IMG/VR virus record: IMGVR_UViG_3300010885_025933
Coordinates: 1 to 29,137 of that record
DNA length: 29,137 nt
Source: a virus
Reading direction: 5' to 3' (one strand)
Shown piece by piece: positions 23,469-29,137 of this stretch. Both the position numbers and the translations under genes were made by a program. The notes under the pieces are model-generated. The model was not told the origin of the DNA. It saw only the letters and a list, made by a program, of their open reading frames with translations, and searched no databases. How positions within the stretch are numbered: position 1 is the stretch's first letter; each line of letters starts with the position of its first letter.

Positions 23469-23820
23469 AGACATAGCGATTGATGAGGCGAACCGTGAGC
23501 GGTCGCTGCGCGGTAAACGTAGCCGACAACGTGGGAACGCTTTTGAACGTGACGTCGCTGCAAAACTTAATGGAAAGCGAGTTGGCATGTTTGGAGGAAA
23601 GACTGATGTTGAGACCGACGCTTTTGTAATTCAGACCAAGAAAGGCAATGGCTTCTTTAGTGAGCGTGTCTGGAAGTGGCTTAAAGAACTTAGCCCAAAG
23701 GCTGATCAAATTGCCGTGGTCGTCATCTCTGACGCACCTGGCGCTGGGACAAAGTCCCGAGCAATGGCAATAGTAGATTTAGATGACCTCTCCGCATGGT
23801 GGGGCAAGGAGGACAAATGA
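23455..23820 (+). CDS. Resolvase-like PD-(D/E)XK endonuclease
   Basis: 121 residues from GTG 23455, overlapping the previous gene by 14 bases. Pattern RGKRSRQRGNAFERDVAAKL (E31) is the N-terminal helix of small PD-(D/E)XK nucleases of the Holliday-junction resolvase type, followed by GGKTDVETDAFVIQTKKG with D51/D55 and QTK (60-62). In most relatives the last motif is E-x-K; here Gln replaces Glu. C-terminal beta and helix (IAVVVISDAPG, MAIVDLDDLSAWW) complete the fold. It may cut branched DNA made by the ERF pathway. The Q-for-E change could weaken catalysis or be a known variant. Confidence 0.6.
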   Translation: MGKFKDIAIDEANRERSLRGKRSRQRGNAFERDVAAKLNGKRVGMFGGKTDVETDAFVIQTKKGNGFFSERVWKWLKELSPKADQIAVVVISDAPGAGTKSRAMAIVDLDDLSAWWGKEDK

Positions 23821-24353
23821 GCGAACCACAGATCATCCAGTCGTCGGTATTCTCGGACACTCGGGGTTTCTTTTCTGAGGTTTTGAAGGATTTCCAGTTT
23901 CGTCAAATCAACATGAGCCTTTCGCATCCCAACGTTTTCCGTGGTATCCATGCTCAGCGCGGTATGGACAAGGCAATGTGGGTGGCAAATGGCGAGGCAA
24001 CGATCTTTGCCGTAAACCTTGACGCTAAGTCCCTGCTCTTTGGCAAGACCGTGTCGCTTCGGATGAAGGCTGGAGACGGCAACGTCTTCTACGCCCCGTG
24101 GTGGTGGGGTCGTGGATTCCTGACCCATAGCGAAGCAACTATTGTGTACGCAACGACTGACATCTACCGACCAGAGCACGAGATTGCCATCAACTACAAG
24201 GACATTAAAGATGTGGAAACGGTAGTTGATCCGCACTACGCCATCATCAGCAACAAGGATCTTGCAGCGATTAGGCTGACTGACCCAGATACCACTCGGT
24301 TCCTTATGGACTGGAAGCGTGCTGGCGACGAGATCTTCTCGGAGCAAGAATAA
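23817..24353 (+). CDS. RmlC-like dTDP-4-dehydrorhamnose 3,5-epimerase
   Basis: Epimerises a dTDP-4-keto-6-deoxyglucose, the step before RmlD. 178 residues, near the usual 180. ATG 23817 overlaps the nuclease stop (ATGA); an in-frame GTG... upstream at 23796 is not favoured. Family pattern: D14-x-R16-G17 (SDTRGFFSEV), QINMSLSHPNVFRGIH with catalytic H45 in RGIHAQ, ANGEATIFAVNLD, then YAPWWWGRGFLTHSE, where relatives have P-x-G-x-x-H-G-F. The WGRGF in place of AHGF is a change near the active site. C-terminal YRPEHEIAINYKD fits. It lies 3 kb from the RmlD-like gene, among small genes. Epimerase activity is likely but the product may be a rare sugar. Confidence 0.78.
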   Translation: MSEPQIIQSSVFSDTRGFFSEVLKDFQFRQINMSLSHPNVFRGIHAQRGMDKAMWVANGEATIFAVNLDAKSLLFGKTVSLRMKAGDGNVFYAPWWWGRGFLTHSEATIVYATTDIYRPEHEIAINYKDIKDVETVVDPHYAIISNKDLAAIRLTDPDTTRFLMDWKRAGDEIFSEQE

Positions 24354-24538
24354 TGGCAGTCCCATACCGAGCAAGGAAGACTGACCCAATTCGCGCCACT
24401 CAGGTGTGGCTCCAGATCTATGCTAACGTTTTGGAATCCCTCGTCGGGACTATAGACGACGTGAAGACAGCACACGGCATTGCTGCAAGCGCGGCGAACG
24501 CGATTATCAAGGAGGTTGAACTTGGCGACCCAGCCTGA
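24353..24538 (+). CDS. Hypothetical protein, 61 aa
   Basis: TAATG overlap with the RmlC-like stop and GGAGC upstream. Mostly helical with Ala and a hydrophobic middle (TQVWLQIYANVLESLVG), no Cys, no clear membrane span. No family recognised. It overlaps the following TTG-started gene by 17 bases. Confidence 0.55.
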   Translation: MAVPYRARKTDPIRATQVWLQIYANVLESLVGTIDDVKTAHGIAASAANAIIKEVELGDPA

Positions 24539-24725
24539 CGAGCGTGAAGAGTACACTGCTCTACCAACAATTCGACAGATCTTCTCAGCCCCAGCCACAA
24601 GCACGAACGTACGGACAACCGTCCTCTTCGGTCTTGCTGCGGCACTTGGTTCGCTGGCTCCGTTCCCCTTCGGTGCGCTGTCAGCCTTCTGTGTTGCGGT
24701 TCTTGCGGCAGAACGGAAGAAGTGA
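24522..24725 (+). CDS. Small membrane protein, possible holin
   Basis: 67 residues from TTG 24522, chosen because AAGGAGG lies six bases upstream, the best ribosome site in this region; an earlier TTG at 24480 has none. N-terminal 25 residues are acidic and soluble (QPDEREEYTALPT), then a hydrophobic region of about 35 residues with Gly/Pro (VLFGLAAALGSLAPFPFGAL, then AFCVAVLAA), enough for one or two spans, and a basic tail ERKK. Basic C-terminus and size fit a small holin, but no endolysin is adjacent. Function not shown. Confidence 0.5.
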   Translation: MATQPDEREEYTALPTIRQIFSAPATSTNVRTTVLFGLAAALGSLAPFPFGALSAFCVAVLAAERKK

Positions 24726-24925
24726 AACTTGGTCTGACCTGCCCTAAGTGCGGCGGGAACATCAGACCTACACGCAAAGAGCCGATGGTGCTGAGACAGT
24801 ACAGGCTCAGGGGATACGAGTGTGTGGAGTGCCGTCGCAAGATAGTGGTTGCTACCTTCATTGCCAACGGAGAGATGGCGAAGTGGCTAGGGAGGATTTA
24901 TGAAGAAGACACAGAAGGACTTTAG
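24722..24925 (+). CDS. Zinc-ribbon protein
   Basis: 67 residues from GTG 24722 in GTGA overlap with the previous stop, with GGAAG upstream. LTCPKCGGNIRP (CxxC) and ECVECRRK (CxxC) give a four-Cys zinc ribbon, close in spacing to NrdR-like or Ogr-like ribbons, with basic residues (RQYRLRG) before the second pair. Only the ribbon and a short helix are present, so it lacks the ATP-cone of NrdR. May bind nucleic acid or a host polymerase; not shown. Confidence 0.6.
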   Translation: MKLGLTCPKCGGNIRPTRKEPMVLRQYRLRGYECVECRRKIVVATFIANGEMAKWLGRIYEEDTEGL

Positions 24926-25259
24926 AACCTACTTCGAGTCTCTCTATGAGGAGGCTGAGAAGATCCTCATCAGCCGACAGGCGCAGTATGGCGCCAGCAA
25001 CATCGAAAGCCTTGGCATCCCTGGGGTCTTCTCTCGCCTAAACGACGACAAGATGAGCCGCATCCGCAAGGCGCTCAATGGCTCGGTGATTAAGGGTAGG
25101 GTCGTCCTCTCAGAGGAGTCGCTCGCGGAACTCCGCCACTCCTCCGTCCGCGACGCCCTCATTGATGCCGCCAACTACTGCCTGATTATGATCTCGCTGA
25201 TTGACAACGAGTGGTCAGAACTAGAACTACACCAAGATGACCAGAGAGACTGGGATTGA
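24900..25259 (+). CDS. Nmad1/DUF1599-like protein (nucleotide modification associated)
   Basis: 119 residues; ATG 24900 has GGGAGG upstream and overlaps the zinc-ribbon gene by 26 bases. Pattern: RQAQYGASNIESLGIPGVFS, RLNDDKMSRIRKALNG, SSVRDALIDAANYCLIM, which follows the family R-x-x-QYG...G-x-x-x-R-x-x-DK...DxxIDxxNY. The family is predicted to act in nucleotide or base modification in phages, but no activity is known with certainty. It is full length. A possible link to the sugar genes is noted under findings. Confidence 0.72.
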   Translation: MKKTQKDFRTYFESLYEEAEKILISRQAQYGASNIESLGIPGVFSRLNDDKMSRIRKALNGSVIKGRVVLSEESLAELRHSSVRDALIDAANYCLIMISLIDNEWSELELHQDDQRDWD

Positions 25260-25455
25260 CTGGGAGTCTCTGGAGACATCGCTGAAGTCGCTCCAGAGGC
25301 ACCTAGGAGCCACCGAGACCGTTGATTCAGTACAGCCTGGTGTATTGACCCTACTTAGTGATGGAGAGCGCCTTTTGGTGGCTCTAGGAGTACGATTCGC
25401 ATTGGAGAACATCCGCAATGAGCGACGACGACAAGAGGATACGAGAGATCTTTAG
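25237..25455 (+). CDS. Hypothetical protein, 72 aa
   Basis: ATG 25237 lies 23 bases inside the Nmad1-like gene; no strong ribosome site, so translation is likely coupled. Helical, with an acidic start (DWESLETSLKSLQRHLG) and a basic C-terminus (ALENIRNERRRQEDTRDL). No Cys, no membrane span, no family recognised. Ends overlapping the next gene by 38 bases, which is long; one of the two starts could be later. Confidence 0.45.
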   Translation: MTRETGIDWESLETSLKSLQRHLGATETVDSVQPGVLTLLSDGERLLVALGVRFALENIRNERRRQEDTRDL

Positions 25456-25624
25456 AGCAGCAGCCGAGTCTGAGGGCGTGTCTCTGCGCCAGTGGTGCAA
25501 GGACAATGGCATCGTCTACGAGACGCTCATTGACCGTGAGATCCCTAGCGTCCAGCCACTGTCGTCTGTGCACGACCACGACGGCAAGATCTTTGGCAAC
25601 TGCCCAGTCTGTTCAGGGGAATAA
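25418..25624 (+). CDS. Hypothetical protein with C-terminal CPVC, 68 aa
   Basis: Last + strand gene. ATG 25418 overlaps the previous gene; ribosome site weak. N-terminal helix-turn-helix-like stretch (IREIFRAAAESEGVSLRQWC, then KDNGIVYETLIDRE) and a C-terminal half knuckle (FGNCPVCSGE). Could bind DNA, but this is only a shape argument. Ends at the A-tract that is the U-tract of the leftward terminator. Confidence 0.5.
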   Translation: MSDDDKRIREIFRAAAESEGVSLRQWCKDNGIVYETLIDREIPSVQPLSSVHDHDGKIFGNCPVCSGE

Positions 25625-25627
25625 AAA

Positions 25628-25659
25628 AGCCCCTGCTGGGGGAGGTACCAGCAGGGGCT
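25628..25659 (-). terminator. Rho-independent terminator of the minus-strand operon
   Basis: A 12-bp perfect stem (AGCCCCTGCTGG at 25628-25639 with CCAGCAGGGGCT at 25648-25659) and an 8-base loop. Read on the minus strand it is followed by TTTTTT (complement of 25623-25628), a textbook terminator for dnaB transcripts. On the + strand it follows the last gene directly but has no U-tract, so it may stop rightward transcription only in part. A second short stem GGGGC/GCCCC is at 25666-25681. Confidence 0.85.
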
Positions 25660-25684
25660 AGGGGTGGGGCGAGGCAGCCCCGAG

Positions 25685-26998
25685 TTAGTTCAGAACAGAA
25701 TCCTTGAACGTCGTCGTTGCCTTCACGAACGTTAGATCCAGTTCACCAGTCGGACCATTGCGATGCTTGGCGAGTGACAGTTTGATCTGCTCCTCGGCGG
25801 CACCGTGCTCTTGACCGTTCTGTCGCCACAACAATAGCACAAGATCTGCATCTTGCTCAATTGCTCCAGAGTCTCGGAGGTCTGCCAATCGTGGCTGACC
25901 TCCTTCTCTGTTTTCTGAGGCTCGCGACAACTGGCTCAGTGCGACCACTGGGATGTTCAGTTCTCGTGCCATCATCTTCAGCCCTCGGCTAATGTCGCTG
26001 GTCTCAACGACTCGGTTCGCATCTTTCGTCTGGCGGGTTGGCAACATCAACTGGAGGTAGTCCACGATGATGAGGTCAAGTCCGCCCTCGGAAGCGAGGC
26101 GCCGAGCCTTGGAACGTAGGTCTACTGGCGACGCCACTGGGCTGTCGTCAATGTAGATCTTCGCCGACTCCAGTCGGTATACAGCAGCAGCGATACGGGC
26201 TAGGTCAAAGCCCTCCACCTCGCCACGTCGGATGCGGAAGATGTCCACACCAGACTCTCCAGCGAGGAGGCGGGTAATCAACTGATCCTTGCTCATCTCA
26301 AGGGAGAAGACGGCGACCCGCTTCCCTTCCTTGATGGCTGCGTGCTGCGCCATATTGAGTGCCATTGAGGTTTTGCCAACACTGGGGCGAGCCGCAAGGA
26401 TCGTCAGGTCTGAGGGCTGCCAGCCACCCGTGAGGTGGTCAAGCGATGCGATCCCAGACCCGACGCCACGAGACTCACCTCGGTGTGCCCTGATCCAGTC
26501 CAGCCGTGAGATGGCTTCCCCGATGAGGGTGTCCATCCCAGAGAAGGCGGATCGTCGTGCCTCTCGTGCCACCGAGAAGATCTCTGCCTCAGCCTGCCCG
26601 AGCGCCTCGTCGGTGTCGGATGGGTTGAGGTAGGCGATCTCGGCAATCCTGCCAGCAGCCTCTAGGAGGCGCCGAAGGGTAGCCGTCTTACGGATGATGG
26701 TCGCATAGTGCTCAGAGTTTGCGGAGGTTGGAGTCCCAGCAACGAGGTCGGAGAGTGCTGCTCGCCCACCCACCTCGTTTAAAGTTCCCTGTCGCTCCAG
26801 TTCATTGGCAACCGTGAGGACGTCCACGACATCCCCACGGCTTCTGAGTTCCTTGATTGAACGCCACACCGCTCGGTGCGAGGGCTGACTAAAGTCCTCT
26901 GGCTTCAGGTCTGATGCAAGGGATAGAGATCCCTCGTCAATCAGGCACGAACCCAGTAGACCAACCTCAGCCTCCTGACTCTTTGGTGCGCTTCTCAT
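25685..26998 (-). CDS. dnaB: Replicative DNA helicase, DnaB-like
   Basis: Hexameric helicase that unwinds phage DNA at the fork and recruits primase. 437 residues from ATG 26998, which has AAGGAGAGGAG just upstream; 29 further residues upstream (start 27085) are possible but Arg/Pro-rich and unlike DnaB. N-terminal domain QEAEVGLLGSCLIDEGSL, LKPEDFSQPSHRAVW; RecA core with GIASLDHLTGGWQPSDLTIL, Walker A ARPSVGKTS (K about 209), FSLEMSKDQL, Walker B LIIVDYLQLM (D about 313), and the C-terminal SGAIEQDADLVLLLWRQ, KHRNGPTG. Length usual for DnaB. The first bases overlap the 3' end of the upstream gene by 32 bases. No primase gene is seen in the window. Confidence 0.92.
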   Translation of the reverse strand: MRSAPKSQEAEVGLLGSCLIDEGSLSLASDLKPEDFSQPSHRAVWRSIKELRSRGDVVDVLTVANELERQGTLNEVGGRAALSDLVAGTPTSANSEHYATIIRKTATLRRLLEAAGRIAEIAYLNPSDTDEALGQAEAEIFSVAREARRSAFSGMDTLIGEAISRLDWIRAHRGESRGVGSGIASLDHLTGGWQPSDLTILAARPSVGKTSMALNMAQHAAIKEGKRVAVFSLEMSKDQLITRLLAGESGVDIFRIRRGEVEGFDLARIAAAVYRLESAKIYIDDSPVASPVDLRSKARRLASEGGLDLIIVDYLQLMLPTRQTKDANRVVETSDISRGLKMMARELNIPVVALSQLSRASENREGGQPRLADLRDSGAIEQDADLVLLLWRQNGQEHGAAEEQIKLSLAKHRNGPTGELDLTFVKATTTFKDSVLN

Positions 26999-27449
26999 TC
27001 TTTCTCCTCTCCTTCCAAGCCCTGTTCTTGAGGGTGTGCTTGTCATCGGTATCCGCCGCACCATAGATGGTGGGATCGTCGGCATCGGATGATAGGTTGA
27101 GGACGTCCTCTGCGGTCAGGCGCTTCCCGAACCGCCGCCTCAATTCTTTGGGATCGCATTGTAGCACTTCTAAGAGTGCTCCGCTGCGCTCGTTCTCGGA
27201 TAGACGATAAAGCGGATGAGAGCGTGTGATGCACGCCCACAGACGACAGTCGTCACAGGTGATGGACATCTCCCACTCGGTATCCATAATTACCCGAAGG
27301 TTTTTATGACCGCGAGCCTGAAGAACCTCAGCCTCGTTATACCCGTCCGAACTAAACTGTGCCACCCTCTTGATGTACAGCATTTTAGCCCTGAGTGGAT
27401 CTACCTCAAACTTCGGCTCGTCAACGAGTGCGTACTCTACCCTGATCAT
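26967..27449 (-). CDS. Hypothetical Cys-containing protein, 160 aa
   Basis: Coupled to the 25-residue peptide gene by ATGA, with GGGGAGG upstream. Residues 1-60 are beta-like (MIRVEYALVDEPKFEVDPLR), then CDDCRLWAC (C65, C68, C73), a possible metal site, then a charged helical second half (LLEVLQCDPKELRRRFGKRL) and a very basic C-terminus (KNRAWKERRKNEKRTKESGG). The last 32 bases overlap the start of dnaB. Could be a helicase loader or DNA-binding factor by position; no family recognised. Confidence 0.65.
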   Translation of the reverse strand: MIRVEYALVDEPKFEVDPLRAKMLYIKRVAQFSSDGYNEAEVLQARGHKNLRVIMDTEWEMSITCDDCRLWACITRSHPLYRLSENERSGALLEVLQCDPKELRRRFGKRLTAEDVLNLSSDADDPTIYGAADTDDKHTLKNRAWKERRKNEKRTKESGG

Positions 27450-27523
27450 TTTCCTCCCCCTGCTGCGATGGCTATGACCAGCATCAGCAAGATGAATTTG
27501 CTAATTGCGAAGAAGGTGCTCAT
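27446..27523 (-). CDS. 25-residue single-pass membrane peptide
   Basis: Below usual gene-finding size. ATG overlaps the previous gene's stop and its own stop overlaps the next ATG, both as ATGA, so it is held in place on both sides. It starts MSTFFAISKF, continues as an uninterrupted hydrophobic segment (ILLMLVIAIAA) and ends GGGK. The longer frame that includes it (to 27688) is the shadow of the WYL_2-like gene. Role unknown; a membrane-acting phage peptide is a guess. Confidence 0.5.
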   Translation of the reverse strand: MSTFFAISKFILLMLVIAIAAGGGK

Positions 27524-27900
27524 CGCACCACCAACCTCTTCCCAGCAAACTTGACCGCCGTGATTGCGTCGGTTGGGATGCTGCGGTACTGCTTGGACTT
27601 GGTGTCCCAAACGACGGCTAGTCCCAGCGCCTTCGGGTCGTACGCCTTGGCGCCACCCTTGAGGTACTTGGTCACGCCAGTGCGGCACGTCATCACACGG
27701 TGCTCGCCTGTCGTCCGCTTCGTGAACTCAATGGTTAAGAAGCGACCGCGTGATCCAACGAGGATCTCGGCAGCCTTCTCCTTGCTGATCTTGTCGGCGT
27801 GCTCGTCTGCCTTCGGACACGTCACTGGCGTCCCCAATGGCTCGTATGCCGATGCCTCAAACTGCTCGCCGCAGTCAATGCACTTGTACGGTGCGCTCAT
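27520..27900 (-). CDS. WYL_2/SH3-barrel-like protein with N-terminal zinc ribbon
   Basis: 126 residues. N-terminal CIDCGEQF (C7, C10) and TCPKADEH (C28) form a possible zinc ribbon; residues 50-120 follow the Sm-like SH3-barrel (WYL_2) pattern: FLTIEFTKRTTGEHRVMTCR, GVTKYLKGGAKAYDP, LAVVWDTKSKQYRSIPTDAI. That family is common in phages and has unknown function; a nucleic acid or ligand role is suspected. ATG overlaps the previous stop (ATGA). The ribbon-plus-barrel fusion is less usual. Confidence 0.65.
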   Translation of the reverse strand: MSAPYKCIDCGEQFEASAYEPLGTPVTCPKADEHADKISKEKAAEILVGSRGRFLTIEFTKRTTGEHRVMTCRTGVTKYLKGGAKAYDPKALGLAVVWDTKSKQYRSIPTDAITAVKFAGKRLVVR

Positions 27901-28079
27901 AGTTTCCCTGCCTCTCTGGCGTCTTCAACGCCGATATCTTCCTGAGCCGAGATGAATGCGTCTACCGCAGCATCTCGCTCGCAGTCGCCGAGGTGATAAG
28001 CACCCCAGTCACGATCTGCGTATGGCTCCCGAACCTCTAGTGGTGCCCCGCACCAGTCGCAGGTCTTCTGCTCTGTCAT
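27897..28079 (-). CDS. Small zinc-finger-like protein, 60 aa
   Basis: ATG in TAATG with the RlpA-like gene stop, with GGAGG upstream. CDWCGAPL (CxxC) and HLGDC give a CxxC...HxxxC knuckle in the first 33 residues; the rest is an acidic helix (CERDAAVDAFISAQEDIGVE). No family recognised. Ends in ATGA with the next gene. Confidence 0.6.
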   Translation of the reverse strand: MTEQKTCDWCGAPLEVREPYADRDWGAYHLGDCERDAAVDAFISAQEDIGVEDAREAGKL

Positions 28080-28501
28080 TACTGACCTCCTTTGCCTCTA
28101 TGTGGATGACCGATGCGCTCCACTCGCACTGGAACAATACCGAGTCCCAGATTTTTTTGCAACTCCAAGAACACCAGCGGACTCATGTCAATGATGCCGC
28201 CACCAACGCAAGCACAGTAGTCCCGCACGAGGCAAGTCGTCCACTTGCCAGTCTTGGTGTTAGTGATCTTCACCCAGAAGGGCTTGTCGTAGAATCCGAA
28301 TCCCTTGACAGCACAGTAGCGGTGCAGTTCACCACCCCGCCCACCATCAGCCTTGCTGAGGTAGGGGGAACAGGTGAACGGTCGTCCGCCGTAGCACACG
28401 GCTCTGGTACGTGCTCCGTACCACGTGCCGTGCCCCTCCTGCGGCGTGGGGATTAGCCACGCCGAAGAGGAGATCACGGCTGCCAGCAGCAACCCTATCA
28501 T
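28079..28501 (-). CDS. Secreted RlpA-like double-psi beta-barrel protein
   Basis: 140 residues. Residues 1-18 are a hydrophobic signal or anchor (MIGLLLAAVISSSAWLIP), without a lipobox Cys. The mature part follows the DPBB/RlpA/expansin pattern: GHGTWYGA (23-30), PFWVKITNTKTGKWTTCLVR (74-93), D94, then GGIIDMSPLVFLEL (101-114, D105) and IVPVRVERIG. In RlpA relatives the acidic residues cut or bind peptidoglycan. Six Cys (36, 44, 63, 90, 96, 98) suggest disulfides outside the cell. ATG overlaps the stop of a 47-residue membrane protein (ATGA), a possible holin partner. Cell-wall action in lysis or entry is inferred. No other lysin is in the window. Confidence 0.7.
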   Translation of the reverse strand: MIGLLLAAVISSSAWLIPTPQEGHGTWYGARTRAVCYGGRPFTCSPYLSKADGGRGGELHRYCAVKGFGFYDKPFWVKITNTKTGKWTTCLVRDYCACVGGGIIDMSPLVFLELQKNLGLGIVPVRVERIGHPHRGKGGQ

Positions 28502-28641
28502 CGTGCCAACACTAGCCCGACAACGACGCCAGCGAAGAACGCTGACACCAGTGCCAAGATCCTAGAGGCAAGCAGCCAGCGTGCCTGACGTCGGCGATCT
28601 TCGTGCGCCAACTTCACGTACCGAAACAGTTCTGGACTCAT
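28498..28641 (-). CDS. 47-residue membrane protein, possible holin
   Basis: Read by translating the minus strand between its neighbours; too short for usual cut-offs. ATG in TAATG with the upstream gene stop, with AAGGAG at a good distance, and TGA overlapping the RlpA-like ATG. N-terminal half is charged and basic (YVKLAHEDRRRQARW), then one hydrophobic segment of about 22 residues (ILALVSAFFAGVVVGLVLA). Together with the secreted DPBB gene it could be a lysis pair; topology only. Confidence 0.6.
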   Translation of the reverse strand: MSPELFRYVKLAHEDRRRQARWLLASRILALVSAFFAGVVVGLVLAR

Positions 28642-28892
28642 TAGTTCACTCCTTCTGGGAACCGATATCCCCAACTCTCGGTGCCCTCCTCGGCGAGGAG
28701 ATAGACACCACCACTCCCGTGCCCAGCAGGCTCGTCTCCGAGCACCAGCACGTTCTCGCTGTCCGACTCACCAAGAGCCAGCGCCTCTGCCGAGATGGTG
28801 GACGCCTCGTCAATGGCATCCTCCTCGGTCTCGGCAGTAACGACGAGGTTCTTGATGAGGCGTACCTCAACCTGAACCAGAAACTTCTTCAC
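28641..28892 (-). CDS. Hypothetical protein, 83 aa
   Basis: GTG start with GGAGG upstream, in GTGA overlap with the previous stop. The N-terminal strand-helix (KFLVQVEVRLIKNLVVTAET, then EEDAIDEASTI) resembles small phage proteins with a V-x-A-x-T-E-E-x-A pattern; the C-terminal half is acidic and Gly-rich. No function known. Confidence 0.6.
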   Translation of the reverse strand: MKKFLVQVEVRLIKNLVVTAETEEDAIDEASTISAEALALGESDSENVLVLGDEPAGHGSGGVYLLAEEGTESWGYRFPEGVN

Positions 28893-29089
28893 TTGACCTC
28901 CTTCACAATCTTCTTCTCCAGCAGTTCACCGATCAGGTCGGTGGTCTTCTGGTTGGCTCCCATGACCACCACCTCAAAGCCCAGCGACGGGATGTTGAGG
29001 GTACGGACACCTGCGCCCGAGATGCCACGGACTGGCTTCATGTTCTTGAGTTCTTCTGCCGTCATGTAGCCGTCAGTTTCCTTTGCCAT
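28889..29089 (-). CDS. Hypothetical protein, 66 aa
   Basis: ATG with GGAGG upstream. A short compact protein, YMTAEELKNMKPVRG then FEVVVMGANQKTTDLIGELL, ending in Lys-rich KKIVKEVK. No Cys or membrane span and no family recognised. Its stop overlaps the next start as GTGA. Confidence 0.55.
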   Translation of the reverse strand: MAKETDGYMTAEELKNMKPVRGISGAGVRTLNIPSLGFEVVVMGANQKTTDLIGELLEKKIVKEVK

Positions 29090-29137
29090 TTTCTGCCTCC
29101 AATTCTAGTGCCCGTACGATGGCGGACTTCGCCGACG
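29073..29137 (-). CDS. C-terminal fragment of a gene continuing past the right edge
   Basis: A frame open to the window edge reads ...SAKSAIVRALELEAENGKGN and stops at 29073-29075. It is the only frame of the three with plausible helical protein text and overlaps the next ATG by 17 bases, in line with the rest of this operon. The start lies outside the window, so function cannot be judged. Confidence 0.4.
   Translation of the reverse strand, partial: SAKSAIVRALELEAENGKGN

Noticed and set aside
27446-27688. 80-codon minus-strand frame as one gene
   Set aside because: Most of it is the shadow of the WYL_2-like gene; only the last 25 codons, with a coupled ATG, look real.
27216-28456. Chain of + strand frames opposite the minus operon
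   Set aside because: The minus-strand genes have ribosome sites, overlaps and recognisable motifs; the + frames have none of these.

Overview
The window is a piece of a tailed double-stranded DNA phage genome (head, tail, replication and lysis-type genes, tightly packed, most neighbours overlapping as ATGA, TAATG or GTGA). No host gene, integrase, repressor, tRNA or CRISPR array was seen. The host is probably an actinobacterium: the second tail protein resembles the Gp37-like tail family of actinophages, GTG and TTG starts are common, and the hairpins behind the capsid gene are GC-rich with no U-tract. This is inference; no gene names the host directly.

Layout. Bases 1-25624 are all on the + strand. 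1-11386 holds the portal (cut at the left edge), a 924-residue protein and a giant 2136-residue protein with a zinc-protease motif, each overlapping the next. 11435-12972 holds scaffold and major capsid protein, with hairpins on both sides. 13113-18203 holds a glycosyltransferase, a head-tail connector, two distal-tail type proteins and a small coiled-coil membrane protein. 18213-21170 holds a metallophosphoesterase with an N-terminal helix-turn-helix and two sugar-nucleotide SDR enzymes. 21167-25624 is a replication/recombination and small-gene region: Cas4-like nuclease, ERF annealing protein, OB-like protein, resolvase-like nuclease, RmlC-like epimerase, an Nmad1/DUF1599 protein and several zinc-ribbon miniproteins. 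A hairpin terminator at 25628-25659 separates this from a convergent minus-strand operon (29137 down to 25685) that carries a DnaB-type helicase, zinc-ribbon proteins, a 25-residue membrane peptide, an RlpA-like secreted protein and a 47-residue membrane protein.

How it fits together. Portal, scaffold, capsid and connector build the head. The 924- and 2136-residue proteins are probably virion proteins that travel with the DNA. No tail-tube or tape-measure gene lies between connector and Dit-like protein, so a short tail is likely. Four sugar genes (glycosyltransferase, RmlD-like, NDP-sugar SDR, RmlC-like) are scattered through the late and middle regions and suggest that the phage glycosylates a virion protein, its DNA or a host surface polymer. 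DnaB, ERF, the OB-like protein, the Cas4-like nuclease and the resolvase-like nuclease form a replication/recombination set.

No stretch over 300 bases is free of genes. The largest gap is 12973-13112, which holds tandem hairpins, a possible promoter and the glycosyltransferase leader. Terminase genes, a classic endolysin, RmlA and RmlB are not in the window and may lie outside it.
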